From Polynucleobacter sp. UB-Piko-W3 (lineage in GTDB: Bacteria > Pseudomonadota > Gammaproteobacteria > Burkholderiales > Burkholderiaceae), in the NCBI RefSeq assembly GCF_018881635.1, contig NZ_JACVPY010000002.1, positions 1,260,525 to 1,324,524 on the forward strand: a stretch of DNA of 64,000 nt. The letters are read 5' to 3'. Every line of letters starts with the position of its first letter. Position 1 is the first letter of the stretch. The notes under the pieces were generated by a model, which had not been told where the DNA came from, made no database searches, and was given only the letters and a program-made list of their open reading frames with translations. The position numbers and the translations under genes were made by a program. Of the stretch, positions 53,815-63,020 are shown in pieces.

Positions 53815-53837
53815 GCTATCAATGCAACATTGATAGC
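53815..53837. terminator. Hairpin at the sseA/ZIP convergent junction
   Basis: GCTATCAATG / CATTGATAGC is a perfect 10-bp inverted repeat with a CAA loop, including the last codons of the ZIP gene. No T-run follows, so it is only a possible transcription stop or mRNA 3' stabiliser. Confidence 0.5.
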
Positions 53838-54592
53838 AAGATCACAAATCCTACGCCGCACGCAATTAAAAGAGTTTGACGTAAAGATTCGACCCAATGG
53901 GGGCGGCGGTGCATTTGCGGGATTAAATCGCTGACCGCAATATAAATGAAACTACTCGATGCAATAACCAACAGATAAGGCATCGCAGTGTGCGCTTTCT
54001 CTAAAAAGAAGTAGGCCAAAACACCGCCAAGTACAGCTGCTAATCCACAAATCAGGTTGTATAACAATGCACGAGTCCTCGAGAAGCCTGCATTAAGCAA
54101 CACAATGAAGTCGCCAATCTCTTGTGGAATCTCATGCGCAATGATTGCTATTGCAGTAAAGATACCAACTTGATAGTCAGCCATAAAGGCAGCAGCAATC
54201 AAGATACCATCCACAAAGTTATGAATACCATCACCGACTAAAATCATCCAACCACTACGTCCGGCATTCTCAGCATCATGTCCATGGTGATGAGAATGAC
54301 CATCCCCTTCGTGATGGTGGTCATGACGCAGAAGGGCAATTTTCTCGAGCAAGAAGAAGCCCAATAAACCCGCAAGCAATGTGGCAAACAACAGTTGCGG
54401 GCTTGCCCCTCCCATACTGAATGCTTCAGGTAAAGAATGCAGTAAAGCGGTTGCCAGCAAAATACCAACCGACAAACTCACCATGTTGTGGACCATCTTA
54501 GCAAGCAAAGCTACAGAAAAAGTAGCAGCTACCAATACGCTAGCAGCGCCTGCCAAGGCAGTAACCAAAAGAATGGTTTGTAAAACTGTCAT
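53819..54592 (-). CDS. ZIP family metal transporter
   Basis: A 257-residue protein with eight membrane segments. The His-rich loop HDHHHEGDGHSHHHGHDAEN lies between helices 3 and 4; helix 4 has DGIHNFVDGILIAAAFMA (metal HNxxD) and helix 5 AHEIPQEIGDFIVLLNAG (HExxxE), the ZIP core motifs. It likely imports zinc or another divalent metal. The gene stop overlaps a hairpin. Confidence 0.9.
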   Translation of the reverse strand: MTVLQTILLVTALAGAASVLVAATFSVALLAKMVHNMVSLSVGILLATALLHSLPEAFSMGGASPQLLFATLLAGLLGFFLLEKIALLRHDHHHEGDGHSHHHGHDAENAGRSGWMILVGDGIHNFVDGILIAAAFMADYQVGIFTAIAIIAHEIPQEIGDFIVLLNAGFSRTRALLYNLICGLAAVLGGVLAYFFLEKAHTAMPYLLVIASSSFIYIAVSDLIPQMHRRPHWVESLRQTLLIACGVGFVILLSMLH

Positions 54593-54597
54593 AGTGA

Positions 54598-55482
54598 CTA
54601 AGCCACTCCCATTTTCTTAAACCAGGCGATACACTTTTCCCAACCATCCTTTGCAGGACCTTCACGATAGGTAGCCCGATAGTCAGCATGAAAGGCATGG
54701 GGGGTATCGGGATATACCTCAAATTGAGATGCTTTAGCAGCAGGGTTCTTTGGCGCTGCTTGCGCTAATGCCGCTTTCATCTGCTCAACACTCTCCAAGG
54801 AAATACCGGCATCAGCACCACCATACAAACCAAGTACTGGTGCCTTCAAGTCAGCCGCAATATCTACCGGATGACGGGGATTACCTTCTGTCTTCTCGCC
54901 AATCAAGCGGCCATACCAAGCCACGCCTGCGCGCACTTGTGGCAATGTGGCGGATAACCAAGTGATACGACCACCCCAACAGAATCCAGTGACGCCAACT
55001 TTTTTAAGATCACCACCATTTTTTCCAGCCCACACCAAAGCAGCCTGCAAATCATTTAAAACTTGTGCGTCTGGGGTTTTGGAAACGATATTAGTGAAGA
55101 TTTCTGCGGTAGTACCATAGGTATTAGGATCACCAGCGCGAGTAAAAAATTCTGGGGCAATAGCGAGATAACCGAGCTTTGCAAAACGGCGAGTAATGTC
55201 AGCAATGTATTCATGTACACCGAAGATTTCGCTCGCCACAATAATGATAGGCAAAGACCCTTTGGCTTTTTCGGGACGCGATACATAAGCAGGCATCTGA
55301 AAGCTACCCACTGGAATCATTTGCTCGCCCGCTTTAAGGCCTTTAAAATCAGTCTCAATCGCTGCAGCCATTACTGGCTCTGATGCTGTCACAAATCCAA
55401 CGCCGATGGTAGTTACAGCCGTAGCACCTAGCGCTGAGGTCTTCATAAAGCCTCTTCTACTATTTTGTATTTTTTCACTCAT
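54598..55482 (-). CDS. Dienelactone hydrolase family protein, Tat-exported
   Basis: About 294 residues. The N-terminus SRRGFMKTSALGATAVTT is a twin-arginine signal. The DLH fold shows IIIVASEIFGVHEYIADITR, VTGFCWGGRITWLSA (Cys nucleophile), GLYGGADAGISLESV and YPDTPHAFHADYRA (His). It hydrolyses dienelactone-like esters; the periplasmic location is unusual for catechol pathways but common in this subfamily. I start at ATG 55480-55482, behind GAGGAGAC. It lies 5 bp before the ZIP gene. Confidence 0.9.
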   Translation of the reverse strand: MSEKIQNSRRGFMKTSALGATAVTTIGVGFVTASEPVMAAAIETDFKGLKAGEQMIPVGSFQMPAYVSRPEKAKGSLPIIIVASEIFGVHEYIADITRRFAKLGYLAIAPEFFTRAGDPNTYGTTAEIFTNIVSKTPDAQVLNDLQAALVWAGKNGGDLKKVGVTGFCWGGRITWLSATLPQVRAGVAWYGRLIGEKTEGNPRHPVDIAADLKAPVLGLYGGADAGISLESVEQMKAALAQAAPKNPAAKASQFEVYPDTPHAFHADYRATYREGPAKDGWEKCIAWFKKMGVA

Positions 55483-55504
55483 TCTTGTCTCCTCATCGTT
55501 GTTT

Positions 55505-58339
55505 CTAATGCGCCTCTTCCCAATTATCGCCAATACCAATACTCACTACCAAAGGCACCTTTAGTTCGGCAACATTACACATCAAGCCAGGCAATTTAGC
55601 TTGCAAAAGCTCGATTTCATCCATTGGCACATCAAATACCAATTCATCATGTACCTGAAGGATTAATTTTGTTTTCAATTGCTCCTTTTCAAGCCAATCC
55701 TCTACGGCAATCATGGCCAACTTAATCAGATCCGCAGCAGTACCTTGCATCGGAGCATTAATTGCAGCCCGTTCAGCCCCTTGGCGACGAGGGCCATTCG
55801 AACCTTTAATCTCTGGCAACCAAAGACGGCGTCCAAAAACTGTCTCCACGTAACCATTTTCTCTGGCCTCCAAGCGAGTGTGCTCCATATATTGCGCAAC
55901 CCCTGGGTAACGATCAAAGTATTTAGCAATATAGTTTTGCGCAGCAGAGCGTTCGATCCCTAAGTTGCCAGCTAAACCGAATGCACTCATGCCGTAAATC
56001 AGGCCGAAATTAATGACCTTGGCATAACGTCGCTGCTCAGAACTCACATCATCCAAGGGAATGCCAAAAATTTCTGCAGCTGTTGCTTGGTGCACATCTT
56101 TACCATCCCTAAAAGCAGCCAAGAGATTATCATCCTCGGCAATGTGCGCCATGATGCGCAGCTCAATTTGCGAATAGTCTGCTGAAAGTAATTTACAACC
56201 ATCAGCCGGCACAAAGGCCTCCCTAATACGACGACCTTCTTCAGTACGCACAGGGATGTTCTGTAAATTTGGATCACTGGAGGCTAGGCGCCCAGTGACT
56301 GCAGTTGCTTGAGAGAAGTTGGTATGTACACGGCCCGTCTTCGGATCAGCCATACGTGGAAGTTTCTCGATATAGGTGGACATCAGCTTCGCTAGACTGC
56401 GATAGTCCAAGATACGCGCTGGCAAAGGATAATCTTCGGCAAGTTTTTGCAATACCTCTTCATCGGTAGATGGTGCACCAGATGGTGTCTTCTTAATGAC
56501 TGGCAATTCCTGTTGCACAAACAAGATTTCAGCAATCTGCTTGGGTGATTGAATATTGAACGGTTGCCCAGCCAGCTGATGAATCTCCCCCTCTAACTCC
56601 AGAAGGCGTTTGCCAACTTGCTGACCTTGCTTGGCCAATAAGGCAGAATCAATCCGAATGCCGTTGCGCTCCATAATGCCCAGCACACGCATCGCTGGCA
56701 TTTCAATCTTTTCGTAGACATACAACAATCCAGCGCTTTCCTGAATCTGTGGCCACAGCTCCAAATGAAGGCGTAAGGTAATGTCTGCATCCTCTGCTGC
56801 GTAGCCCGTAGCAATTTTGAGATCGACTTGATCAAAGCCAATTTGATGAACCCCTTTGCCGCAAACCTCTTCGTAACGAATTGTCTTCATACCTAGATGG
56901 CGTTCAGCTAAGCTATCCATATTGTGCGGAAGATGCGATTCCAACACATAAGACTCTAGCAAGGTATCAAATTCAATGCCGTTCAAGGCAATCCCATAGT
57001 TAGCAAAGATATGGGCGTCATACTTTAAGTTTTGCCCAACCTTTAAATGCGTTTTACTTTCTAACCAAGGCTTCATACGCGCAAGAACAGTAGCGCGATC
57101 TAACTGTACCTCTCCATTGCGATGTGCCACCGGAATGTAACAAGCCTCACCTGGCTTGACCGATAACGAGATACCTACTAACTCTGCAGCTAGAGCATCC
57201 AGACTAGTGGTTTCGGTATCGACGGCAGTTAATTGCGCTGCATCAATTTTTTGTAACCACTTATCTAAGCCAGCCTCATCAACGACACACTCATAATGTT
57301 TTGTGATTGCGCCCTGCAAGTCTTTCGTATCTTGCGATAAATTTTTGGTTGGCGAAGTTGCAATCACTGTAGATTTTTTAGAAGGGGCAGACTGATCGGT
57401 TACTTGATTGACAATTGGACTACCCGCCAAGTCAAAGCTAGCCTCAGCCGCAGAAGCCTCATCAGGCGAGCTTGTCAGCTGCTTTTCTACATCCCGCAAC
57501 CAAGTCTTAAAAGCGTAGCGCTCAAACAGCTCACGTAGTAAAGCAGCATCTTCAGACTTTGCATGCAGATCATCTAAGCTTGGTAAATGCGGCGATAAAT
57601 CACAATCCGTTTTAACAGTGATGAGTTGTCGCGCATGAGGTAGCCATTCCAATGCGGCGCGAAGATTTTCTCCAACGACACCTTTCACTTGATCGGCATT
57701 GGCCATCAAATTATCCAGATCTCCAAATTCTGCTAACCATTTGTTAGCTGTCTTCGGTCCAGCCTTAGGAACACCCGGAACGTTATCGACCGTATCTCCA
57801 ATAATGGATAAGTAATCGACTATGCGCTCTGGTGGAACGCCAAACTTTTCAATCACGCCATTGATGTCCAGCTTTTCATTGCTCATCGTATTAATCAAGG
57901 TCACCGATGGATTGACTAACTGAGCTAAATCTTTATCACCAGTCGAGATGATGGTCTCCCAACCTGCTTCTGTAGCTTGACAAGCTAAGGTACCGATCAC
58001 ATCATCAGCCTCAACTCCAGAAACCATTAATACCGGCCAGCCCAATGCTTTGACAATCGCATGAATCGGCTCAATTTGTTTGACCAAATCCTCCGGCATT
58101 GGGGATCGATGGGCTTTGTACTCGGAGTACATTTCATCCCGGAAAGTCTTACCTTTGGCATCAAAAACACAGGCAATGTGGTCAGCCTTGAGCTCAGACC
58201 GAGCTCGGCGCATCATATTGACCATGCCATAGATGGCCCCAGTGGGCTCCCCAGCCCCATTTCTGAGGTCTGGCATGGCGTGAAAGGCGCGGTAGAGGTA
58301 GCTAGAGCCATCTACCAACAAGAGTCTATGTTTAGTCAT
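55505..58339 (-). CDS. polA: DNA polymerase I
   Basis: About 944 residues with three domains: 5'-3' exonuclease (RLLLVDGSSYLYRAFHAMPD; IIGDTVDNVPGVPKAGPKTA), 3'-5' exonuclease (TAVDTETTSLDALAAELVGI; NLKYDAHIFANYGI) and polymerase (LLSADYSQIELRIMAHIAED; INFGLIYGMSAFGLA; LQVHDELVFDVP). A Ser/Thr-rich linker of about 60 residues sits after the first domain. I start at ATG 58337-58339 rather than five codons upstream. It repairs and fills gaps in DNA. Confidence 0.97.
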   Translation of the reverse strand: MTKHRLLLVDGSSYLYRAFHAMPDLRNGAGEPTGAIYGMVNMMRRARSELKADHIACVFDAKGKTFRDEMYSEYKAHRSPMPEDLVKQIEPIHAIVKALGWPVLMVSGVEADDVIGTLACQATEAGWETIISTGDKDLAQLVNPSVTLINTMSNEKLDINGVIEKFGVPPERIVDYLSIIGDTVDNVPGVPKAGPKTANKWLAEFGDLDNLMANADQVKGVVGENLRAALEWLPHARQLITVKTDCDLSPHLPSLDDLHAKSEDAALLRELFERYAFKTWLRDVEKQLTSSPDEASAAEASFDLAGSPIVNQVTDQSAPSKKSTVIATSPTKNLSQDTKDLQGAITKHYECVVDEAGLDKWLQKIDAAQLTAVDTETTSLDALAAELVGISLSVKPGEACYIPVAHRNGEVQLDRATVLARMKPWLESKTHLKVGQNLKYDAHIFANYGIALNGIEFDTLLESYVLESHLPHNMDSLAERHLGMKTIRYEEVCGKGVHQIGFDQVDLKIATGYAAEDADITLRLHLELWPQIQESAGLLYVYEKIEMPAMRVLGIMERNGIRIDSALLAKQGQQVGKRLLELEGEIHQLAGQPFNIQSPKQIAEILFVQQELPVIKKTPSGAPSTDEEVLQKLAEDYPLPARILDYRSLAKLMSTYIEKLPRMADPKTGRVHTNFSQATAVTGRLASSDPNLQNIPVRTEEGRRIREAFVPADGCKLLSADYSQIELRIMAHIAEDDNLLAAFRDGKDVHQATAAEIFGIPLDDVSSEQRRYAKVINFGLIYGMSAFGLAGNLGIERSAAQNYIAKYFDRYPGVAQYMEHTRLEARENGYVETVFGRRLWLPEIKGSNGPRRQGAERAAINAPMQGTAADLIKLAMIAVEDWLEKEQLKTKLILQVHDELVFDVPMDEIELLQAKLPGLMCNVAELKVPLVVSIGIGDNWEEAH

Positions 58340-58421
58340 ACCGCAATCGTACAATCTAGTTGTGAATTGCCTACAGGTCTGGTTAAGGAACCGTCCGAGA
58401 GTAGGCTTAAAAAGGTGAAAA

Positions 58422-58835
58422 ATGATGCATGCACTAACTAACTTAATTGGCCACGCCTTCAGTCAAAACCTGGCTCTCATGAGCTTTTTGATAGCTTTTG
58501 GACTTTTAGCAGCAGCGCCTGCATATGCTCAGAATAACAGCCAGGCCCTAAGTCCCTCAGAACTTAACCGAATCAATAATCAGCCACTTGCACCTGTTGC
58601 AACTCCATCAGGCACCCTCAATTCTCCCCAGAGCCGCAATCCTAGCTATCAATACAAGGATGCCAACGGGACAGAAATCACAGAATACAAAGACACCAAT
58701 AGTCCAACGCAAGTTCAAGTCAAAACCAAGTACACCACTTACGAAATGTCTCCGCCAGATTCTGTGAAGCCTGGAGCACAATCTGGTGAAGGTAATTTAC
58801 TGAGCGTACCCAGCATTAGCATTCCGCTTAAGTAA
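58422..58835 (+). CDS. DUF2782 domain-containing exported protein
   Basis: A 137-residue protein with a signal/hydrophobic segment (to about AAAPAYAQN). The core shows YQYKDANGTEITEYKDTNSP and QVQVKTKYTTYEMSPPDS, as in the DUF2782 family of betaproteobacteria. Function is unknown. It sits between polA and thrB, its usual place. Two consecutive ATGs open the frame. Confidence 0.82.
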   Translation: MMHALTNLIGHAFSQNLALMSFLIAFGLLAAAPAYAQNNSQALSPSELNRINNQPLAPVATPSGTLNSPQSRNPSYQYKDANGTEITEYKDTNSPTQVQVKTKYTTYEMSPPDSVKPGAQSGEGNLLSVPSISIPLK

Positions 58836-58858
58836 AGAAATAGAATAGTTGCTGCTTT

Positions 58859-59836
58859 ATGGCTGTATTTACCCCAATCGAACTCGCAGATATTTCTCAT
58901 TGGATTTCTGAAGACTTCAAGATTGGTCAAGCCAGCGAAATTCGGGGAATTCATGGTGGGATTGAAAACTCTAATTTTTTCCTCGACACCATCCAGGATG
59001 GCAAAAAACAAGAATATGTTTTAACCATCTTCGAAAGATTATCTGCGCAGCAACTACCTTATTACCTAGAGTTAATGCGCCACCTAGCAAACAAAGGTAT
59101 CCCGGTTCCAAAACCAATTGAAAATCATCAAGGTGAAATACTGTTTTCACTCAAAGGTAAGCCTGCTGCAATTGTGAGTAAGCTGCCTGGATTATCCAGA
59201 CTAAAGCCAGAGGCAAAACACTGCAGTATGGTTGGCGAGATGCTAGCCAAGATGCATTTAGCTGGAAAAGACTTTTCTAAGACTCAAGAGAACTTGCGCA
59301 GTCTTGGATGGTGGCAAAAAACAATTCCTTTGGTATTGCCACACGTCAGCTCATCCCAAAAAGATTTACTGACGCACGAGCTAGCAATACAAGAAGCCTT
59401 TTTCAGCTCAGCTGCTTATGACATGATTCCGCAAGGCGCTAGCCACTGCGATCTCTTTCGTGACAACGTCTTATTTGATCCAAGAGGATCAGCCGATAAC
59501 TCCCTTGATCAATTAGGCGGTTTCTTTGACTTCTATTTCGCCGGCACTGACAAGTGGTTGTTTGACCTAGCAGTGACTGCAAATGATTGGTGTCTAGCTG
59601 ACAATAAAGAGGATTTAGATCCGACACGCCTTGCTGCCCTCATGCAAGCATATCAATCAGTACGCCCTCTTATTAAAGAGGAGCAAGCAAGCTGGTCCCT
59701 TATGCTACGTGCAGCGGCACTGCGTTTCTGGGTATCCCGCCTTTGGGATTTTTATTTACCCAGAGATGCGCAAATGTTGACGCCCCATGATCCAACTCAC
59801 TTTGAACGCATTCTTTTAAGTCGTCGATCCCTATGA
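58859..59836 (+). CDS. thrB: Homoserine kinase (type II, aminoglycoside phosphotransferase fold)
   Basis: A 325-residue kinase. It shows EIRGIHGGIENSNFFLDT, AIVSKLPGLSRLKPEA, the catalytic loop GASHCDLFRDNVLFDPR and FFDFYFAGTDKWLFDLAVTA. This is the APH-like ThrB (not GHMP type) common in betaproteobacteria. It makes O-phosphohomoserine for threonine. Its stop overlaps the BPSS1780 gene by 4 bp. Confidence 0.93.
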   Translation: MAVFTPIELADISHWISEDFKIGQASEIRGIHGGIENSNFFLDTIQDGKKQEYVLTIFERLSAQQLPYYLELMRHLANKGIPVPKPIENHQGEILFSLKGKPAAIVSKLPGLSRLKPEAKHCSMVGEMLAKMHLAGKDFSKTQENLRSLGWWQKTIPLVLPHVSSSQKDLLTHELAIQEAFFSSAAYDMIPQGASHCDLFRDNVLFDPRGSADNSLDQLGGFFDFYFAGTDKWLFDLAVTANDWCLADNKEDLDPTRLAALMQAYQSVRPLIKEEQASWSLMLRAAALRFWVSRLWDFYLPRDAQMLTPHDPTHFERILLSRRSL

Positions 59837-60612
59837 AACTAAACTCCGTTTTACCCAAAGATGGTTATACCTGGATCAGACAAGGTATTTGGCTCTTCAA
59901 ACAGAATCCATTGGGTTTCTTGATGTTGGTCTTTTTATATATCTTTGCCGCCCAATTAGCAGTGATTATTCCGGTGATTGGTGTATTTGCTGTGTTGCTT
60001 CTCACGCCAACACTATCGGTAGGCTTTATGACTGCTTGTCGCCAAGCTATTCAAAAGGAACGTATTAGTCCGATGGTGTATTTGATCGCGCTGAAGTCTG
60101 GCCCCCTCGTACGCAGACGCATCTTGCAATTGGGTATCGTATATGCGGTTCTAATATTGCTTCTCAGCTTTGCCTTAAGTCTCTTGGTAGATTTTGAATT
60201 ACTAATTCCACTAATGACGAGCGATAAGCCGATTACACCCGAGGCTCTTCGTCAAATTTATTTGGTACTGTTCTTTGGAGCAATTCTCTATATTCCAGTA
60301 GCCATGTTGATGTGGTTCTCACCAGTTCTAGTAGCCTGGGCCGATATGCCAGTTGCTCAAGCGCTCTTTTCTAGTTTCTTAGCCTCCTGGACTAATAAGG
60401 CTGCATTCTTTGCATATCTGACAATTTGGAGTGTTGTTTTGATTGCTATCCCATTAACGGTCGGCATGATTTTTGATGCAATGGATCTAGGCCAGGCTGC
60501 CTCTTTCATCATTGCGCCTATCTCTATGGCAGGTTTGACTGTAATGCACTGCTCTTTCTATGCAACATGGAAAGCCTGCTTTACAGAAGATGAAGTCATT
60601 CCATCTGCTTGA
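59833..60612 (+). CDS. BPSS1780 family membrane protein
   Basis: A 259-residue protein with about six membrane segments, starting with an amphipathic part (GYTWIRQGIWLFKQNPLGFL) and holding LTPTLSVGFMTACRQA and VLVAWADMPVAQALFSSFLA. It matches the BPSS1780 group of uncharacterised Burkholderiales membrane proteins. Starts by ATGA overlap with thrB, so they are translated together. Role unknown. Confidence 0.82.
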   Translation: MKLNSVLPKDGYTWIRQGIWLFKQNPLGFLMLVFLYIFAAQLAVIIPVIGVFAVLLLTPTLSVGFMTACRQAIQKERISPMVYLIALKSGPLVRRRILQLGIVYAVLILLLSFALSLLVDFELLIPLMTSDKPITPEALRQIYLVLFFGAILYIPVAMLMWFSPVLVAWADMPVAQALFSSFLASWTNKAAFFAYLTIWSVVLIAIPLTVGMIFDAMDLGQAASFIIAPISMAGLTVMHCSFYATWKACFTEDEVIPSA

Positions 60613-60632
60613 GCATCAACTGAGTTTTCAAG

Positions 60633-62996
60633 TTAATCAATAGCAGCAAGCTTGGCGATGCTGAGCTGCAACCATTTCACGCCATGACGCTTGAAGCTCA
60701 CTTGGGCTCGCGCATCCGCATCAACCCCTTCTAAGCCTGTAACGCGCCCCTCACCAAATTTTGTGTGAAACACATTTTGACCAATTGAAAATGGATAACT
60801 TCCACGCGGTGGCGAAGCCAATCTTTTCACTTCAGTTGAGGCTGAGCCAACTCGCTTTGTAGGTCTCGGACGTTCGCTGCCAGAGTCAAAAAAATCATTG
60901 GATTCGTAATCGCGCTGGCGGGTATAACCATCTTGCCAGGTTGTTCCAGAATGAGCGCTTCCACCCCAGCGAGCATCTTTTGCCTTTGGCGTGAGCCACT
61001 TCAAAGATTCAGAAGGTAATTCTTCTAAGAAGCGGGATGGCATGTTGTAGCGCACTTGGCCATGGAGCATGCGCGACTGAGTGTGCGATAAATACAAACG
61101 CTCTTTAGCGCGAGTAATTGCGACATACATTAAGCGGCGCTCTTCTTCTAAGCCATTTTGCTCGTTGATACTGTTCTCATGAGGAAACAAACCCTCTTCT
61201 AGACCTGTAATGAATACAGAAGTGAACTCTAAGCCTTTGGCGGAATGTACTGTCATTAGCTGCACTGCATCCTGTCCCGCTTGCGCTTGGTTATCTCCGG
61301 CCTCCAAGGAAGCGTGGGATAAGAAGGCTGCTAAGGGTGATACTTCAACGACGCCAGGAGCATTTTCTCCAGGCAACATGGCCGCAGCGGCGTCCTGTCC
61401 GTAACCCTCTTCGGCAATAAAAGCGGTTGCAGCATTAATCAATTCTTGTAAGTTCTCTACACGATCTTGACCTTCACGCTCCGAGAGATAGTGCTGAATC
61501 AAACCACTATGCTGGATTACAAACTCAACGGTTTCAGGAAGGGTGTTGTGGCGCGTGGCTTCACGCATGTGGTCTACCAGGCGCACGAAGCCACCAAGTG
61601 CAGCACCAGCTTTACCCTCCAAGGAAGAGGCAGCGGTATAAAGAGAGCACTGCTGAGACCTGGCCGCATCTTGCAATGTCTCAATTGATCTTGCGCCAAT
61701 CCCACGCGTCGGAAAATTGACTACTCGCGAAAAAGAAGTGTCATCGTTCGGATTTTCTAGCAAACGTAAATACGCAAGTGCGTGTTTAATTTCAGCGCGC
61801 TCGAAGAATCGTAATCCGCCATAGACGCGATAGGGAATGGCTGCCGAGAACAAAGCATGTTCAATAATTCGAGACTGTGCATTACTTCGATACAGCAGTG
61901 CTATTTCGGTACGTTTAATACCGCTACTAATTAGAGCTTTAATCTCATCAACCAACCAAGCAGCCTCTGCATGATCGCTTGGCGCATCAAAGATACGGAC
62001 CGGTTCACCATGACCTGCATCGGTACGTAGATTTTTTCCAAGTCGCTCCGAGTTATTAGCAATCAAATGATTTGCTGTATCAAGAATATGTCCGTGTGAG
62101 CGATAGTTCTGCTCTAATTTCACCATCATGGGGTGATATTGCTTTTCGTAAAGACGCATGTTCTCAACATCAGCACCGCGAAAGGCGTAAATACTTTGAT
62201 CGTCATCGCCTACAGCAAAGACTGCACTACTTCCCATGCCGCTCACATTAATACGACTAGCATCATGACCAGATAACAATTTGAGCCACGCATATTGCAA
62301 AGCATTGGTATCCTGAAACTCATCGATCAAAATGTGACGGAAGCGTTCTTGATAATGGGTGCGAATCGCCTCGCTATGCTTAAGCAACTCGTAGCTGCGC
62401 AAGAGGAGTTCAGCAAAATCTACTACTCCCTCACGCTGGCATTGCTCATCATAGGCTGCATAGAGTTGCGCCATCTTCGCCTGAAAATCATCGCCTACTG
62501 ATAAATCTTTGGCCCGCTGCCCACGCTCTTTGGCATGAGCAATAAAGTACTGCAGTTGTTTTGGAGGGTACTTCTCATCATCAACCTTCAAACCCTTCAA
62601 AAGTCGCTTAATCGCAGAAAGCTGATCTTGGGTATCTAAGATTTGGAATGTTGATGGTAAGCCGGCATCTTTATGGTGTGCTCGCAGTAAACGATTACAA
62701 AGACCATGAAAAGTACCAATCCACATGCCTCGGGTATTAATCGGCAACATGGCGCTTAAGCGCACCATCATCTCTTTGGCGGCTTTATTAGTAAAGGTGA
62801 CCGCTAGGACGCCTATAGGGGACACCTGGCCTGTTTGGATCAACCAGGCAATACGGGTGGTGAGGACACGAGTCTTACCACTTCCAGCCCCAGCCAAAAT
62901 CATGGCTGATTGGGCTTGGCCGTTTTCATTGACGGGCGGGAGGGTAACTGCCTCGCGTTGTTCTGGATTGAGGTTGGCGAGCAGGTCAGAGTACAT
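60633..62996 (-). CDS. uvrD: UvrD-type DNA helicase (superfamily 1A)
   Basis: About 787 residues. Walker A reads [20 protein letters not shown], motif [19 protein letters not shown], motif [23 protein letters not shown], motif [21 protein letters not shown] and motif [21 protein letters not shown]-terminal Tudor-like end ([20 protein letters not shown]) matches UvrD/PcrA. It unwinds DNA in excision and mismatch repair. I use ATG 62994-62996 rather than the GTG just before it. Confidence 0.95.
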   Translation of the reverse strand: MYSDLLANLNPEQREAVTLPPVNENGQAQSAMILAGAGSGKTRVLTTRIAWLIQTGQVSPIGVLAVTFTNKAAKEMMVRLSAMLPINTRGMWIGTFHGLCNRLLRAHHKDAGLPSTFQILDTQDQLSAIKRLLKGLKVDDEKYPPKQLQYFIAHAKERGQRAKDLSVGDDFQAKMAQLYAAYDEQCQREGVVDFAELLLRSYELLKHSEAIRTHYQERFRHILIDEFQDTNALQYAWLKLLSGHDASRINVSGMGSSAVFAVGDDDQSIYAFRGADVENMRLYEKQYHPMMVKLEQNYRSHGHILDTANHLIANNSERLGKNLRTDAGHGEPVRIFDAPSDHAEAAWLVDEIKALISSGIKRTEIALLYRSNAQSRIIEHALFSAAIPYRVYGGLRFFERAEIKHALAYLRLLENPNDDTSFSRVVNFPTRGIGARSIETLQDAARSQQCSLYTAASSLEGKAGAALGGFVRLVDHMREATRHNTLPETVEFVIQHSGLIQHYLSEREGQDRVENLQELINAATAFIAEEGYGQDAAAAMLPGENAPGVVEVSPLAAFLSHASLEAGDNQAQAGQDAVQLMTVHSAKGLEFTSVFITGLEEGLFPHENSINEQNGLEEERRLMYVAITRAKERLYLSHTQSRMLHGQVRYNMPSRFLEELPSESLKWLTPKAKDARWGGSAHSGTTWQDGYTRQRDYESNDFFDSGSERPRPTKRVGSASTEVKRLASPPRGSYPFSIGQNVFHTKFGEGRVTGLEGVDADARAQVSFKRHGVKWLQLSIAKLAAID

Positions 62997-63003
62997 CACC
63001 CCA

Positions 63004-63011
63004 ATTATAAT
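63004..63011. promoter_or_regulatory. Palindromic -10 element between uvrD and valS
   Basis: The sequence ATTATAAT reads TATAAT on both strands (63006-63011 plus; 63004-63009 minus) in the 24-bp gap between the two divergent start codons. No good -35 hexamer is seen for either. If used, both messages would be nearly leaderless. Confidence 0.4.
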
Positions 63012-63020
63012 TTGCCTCTT

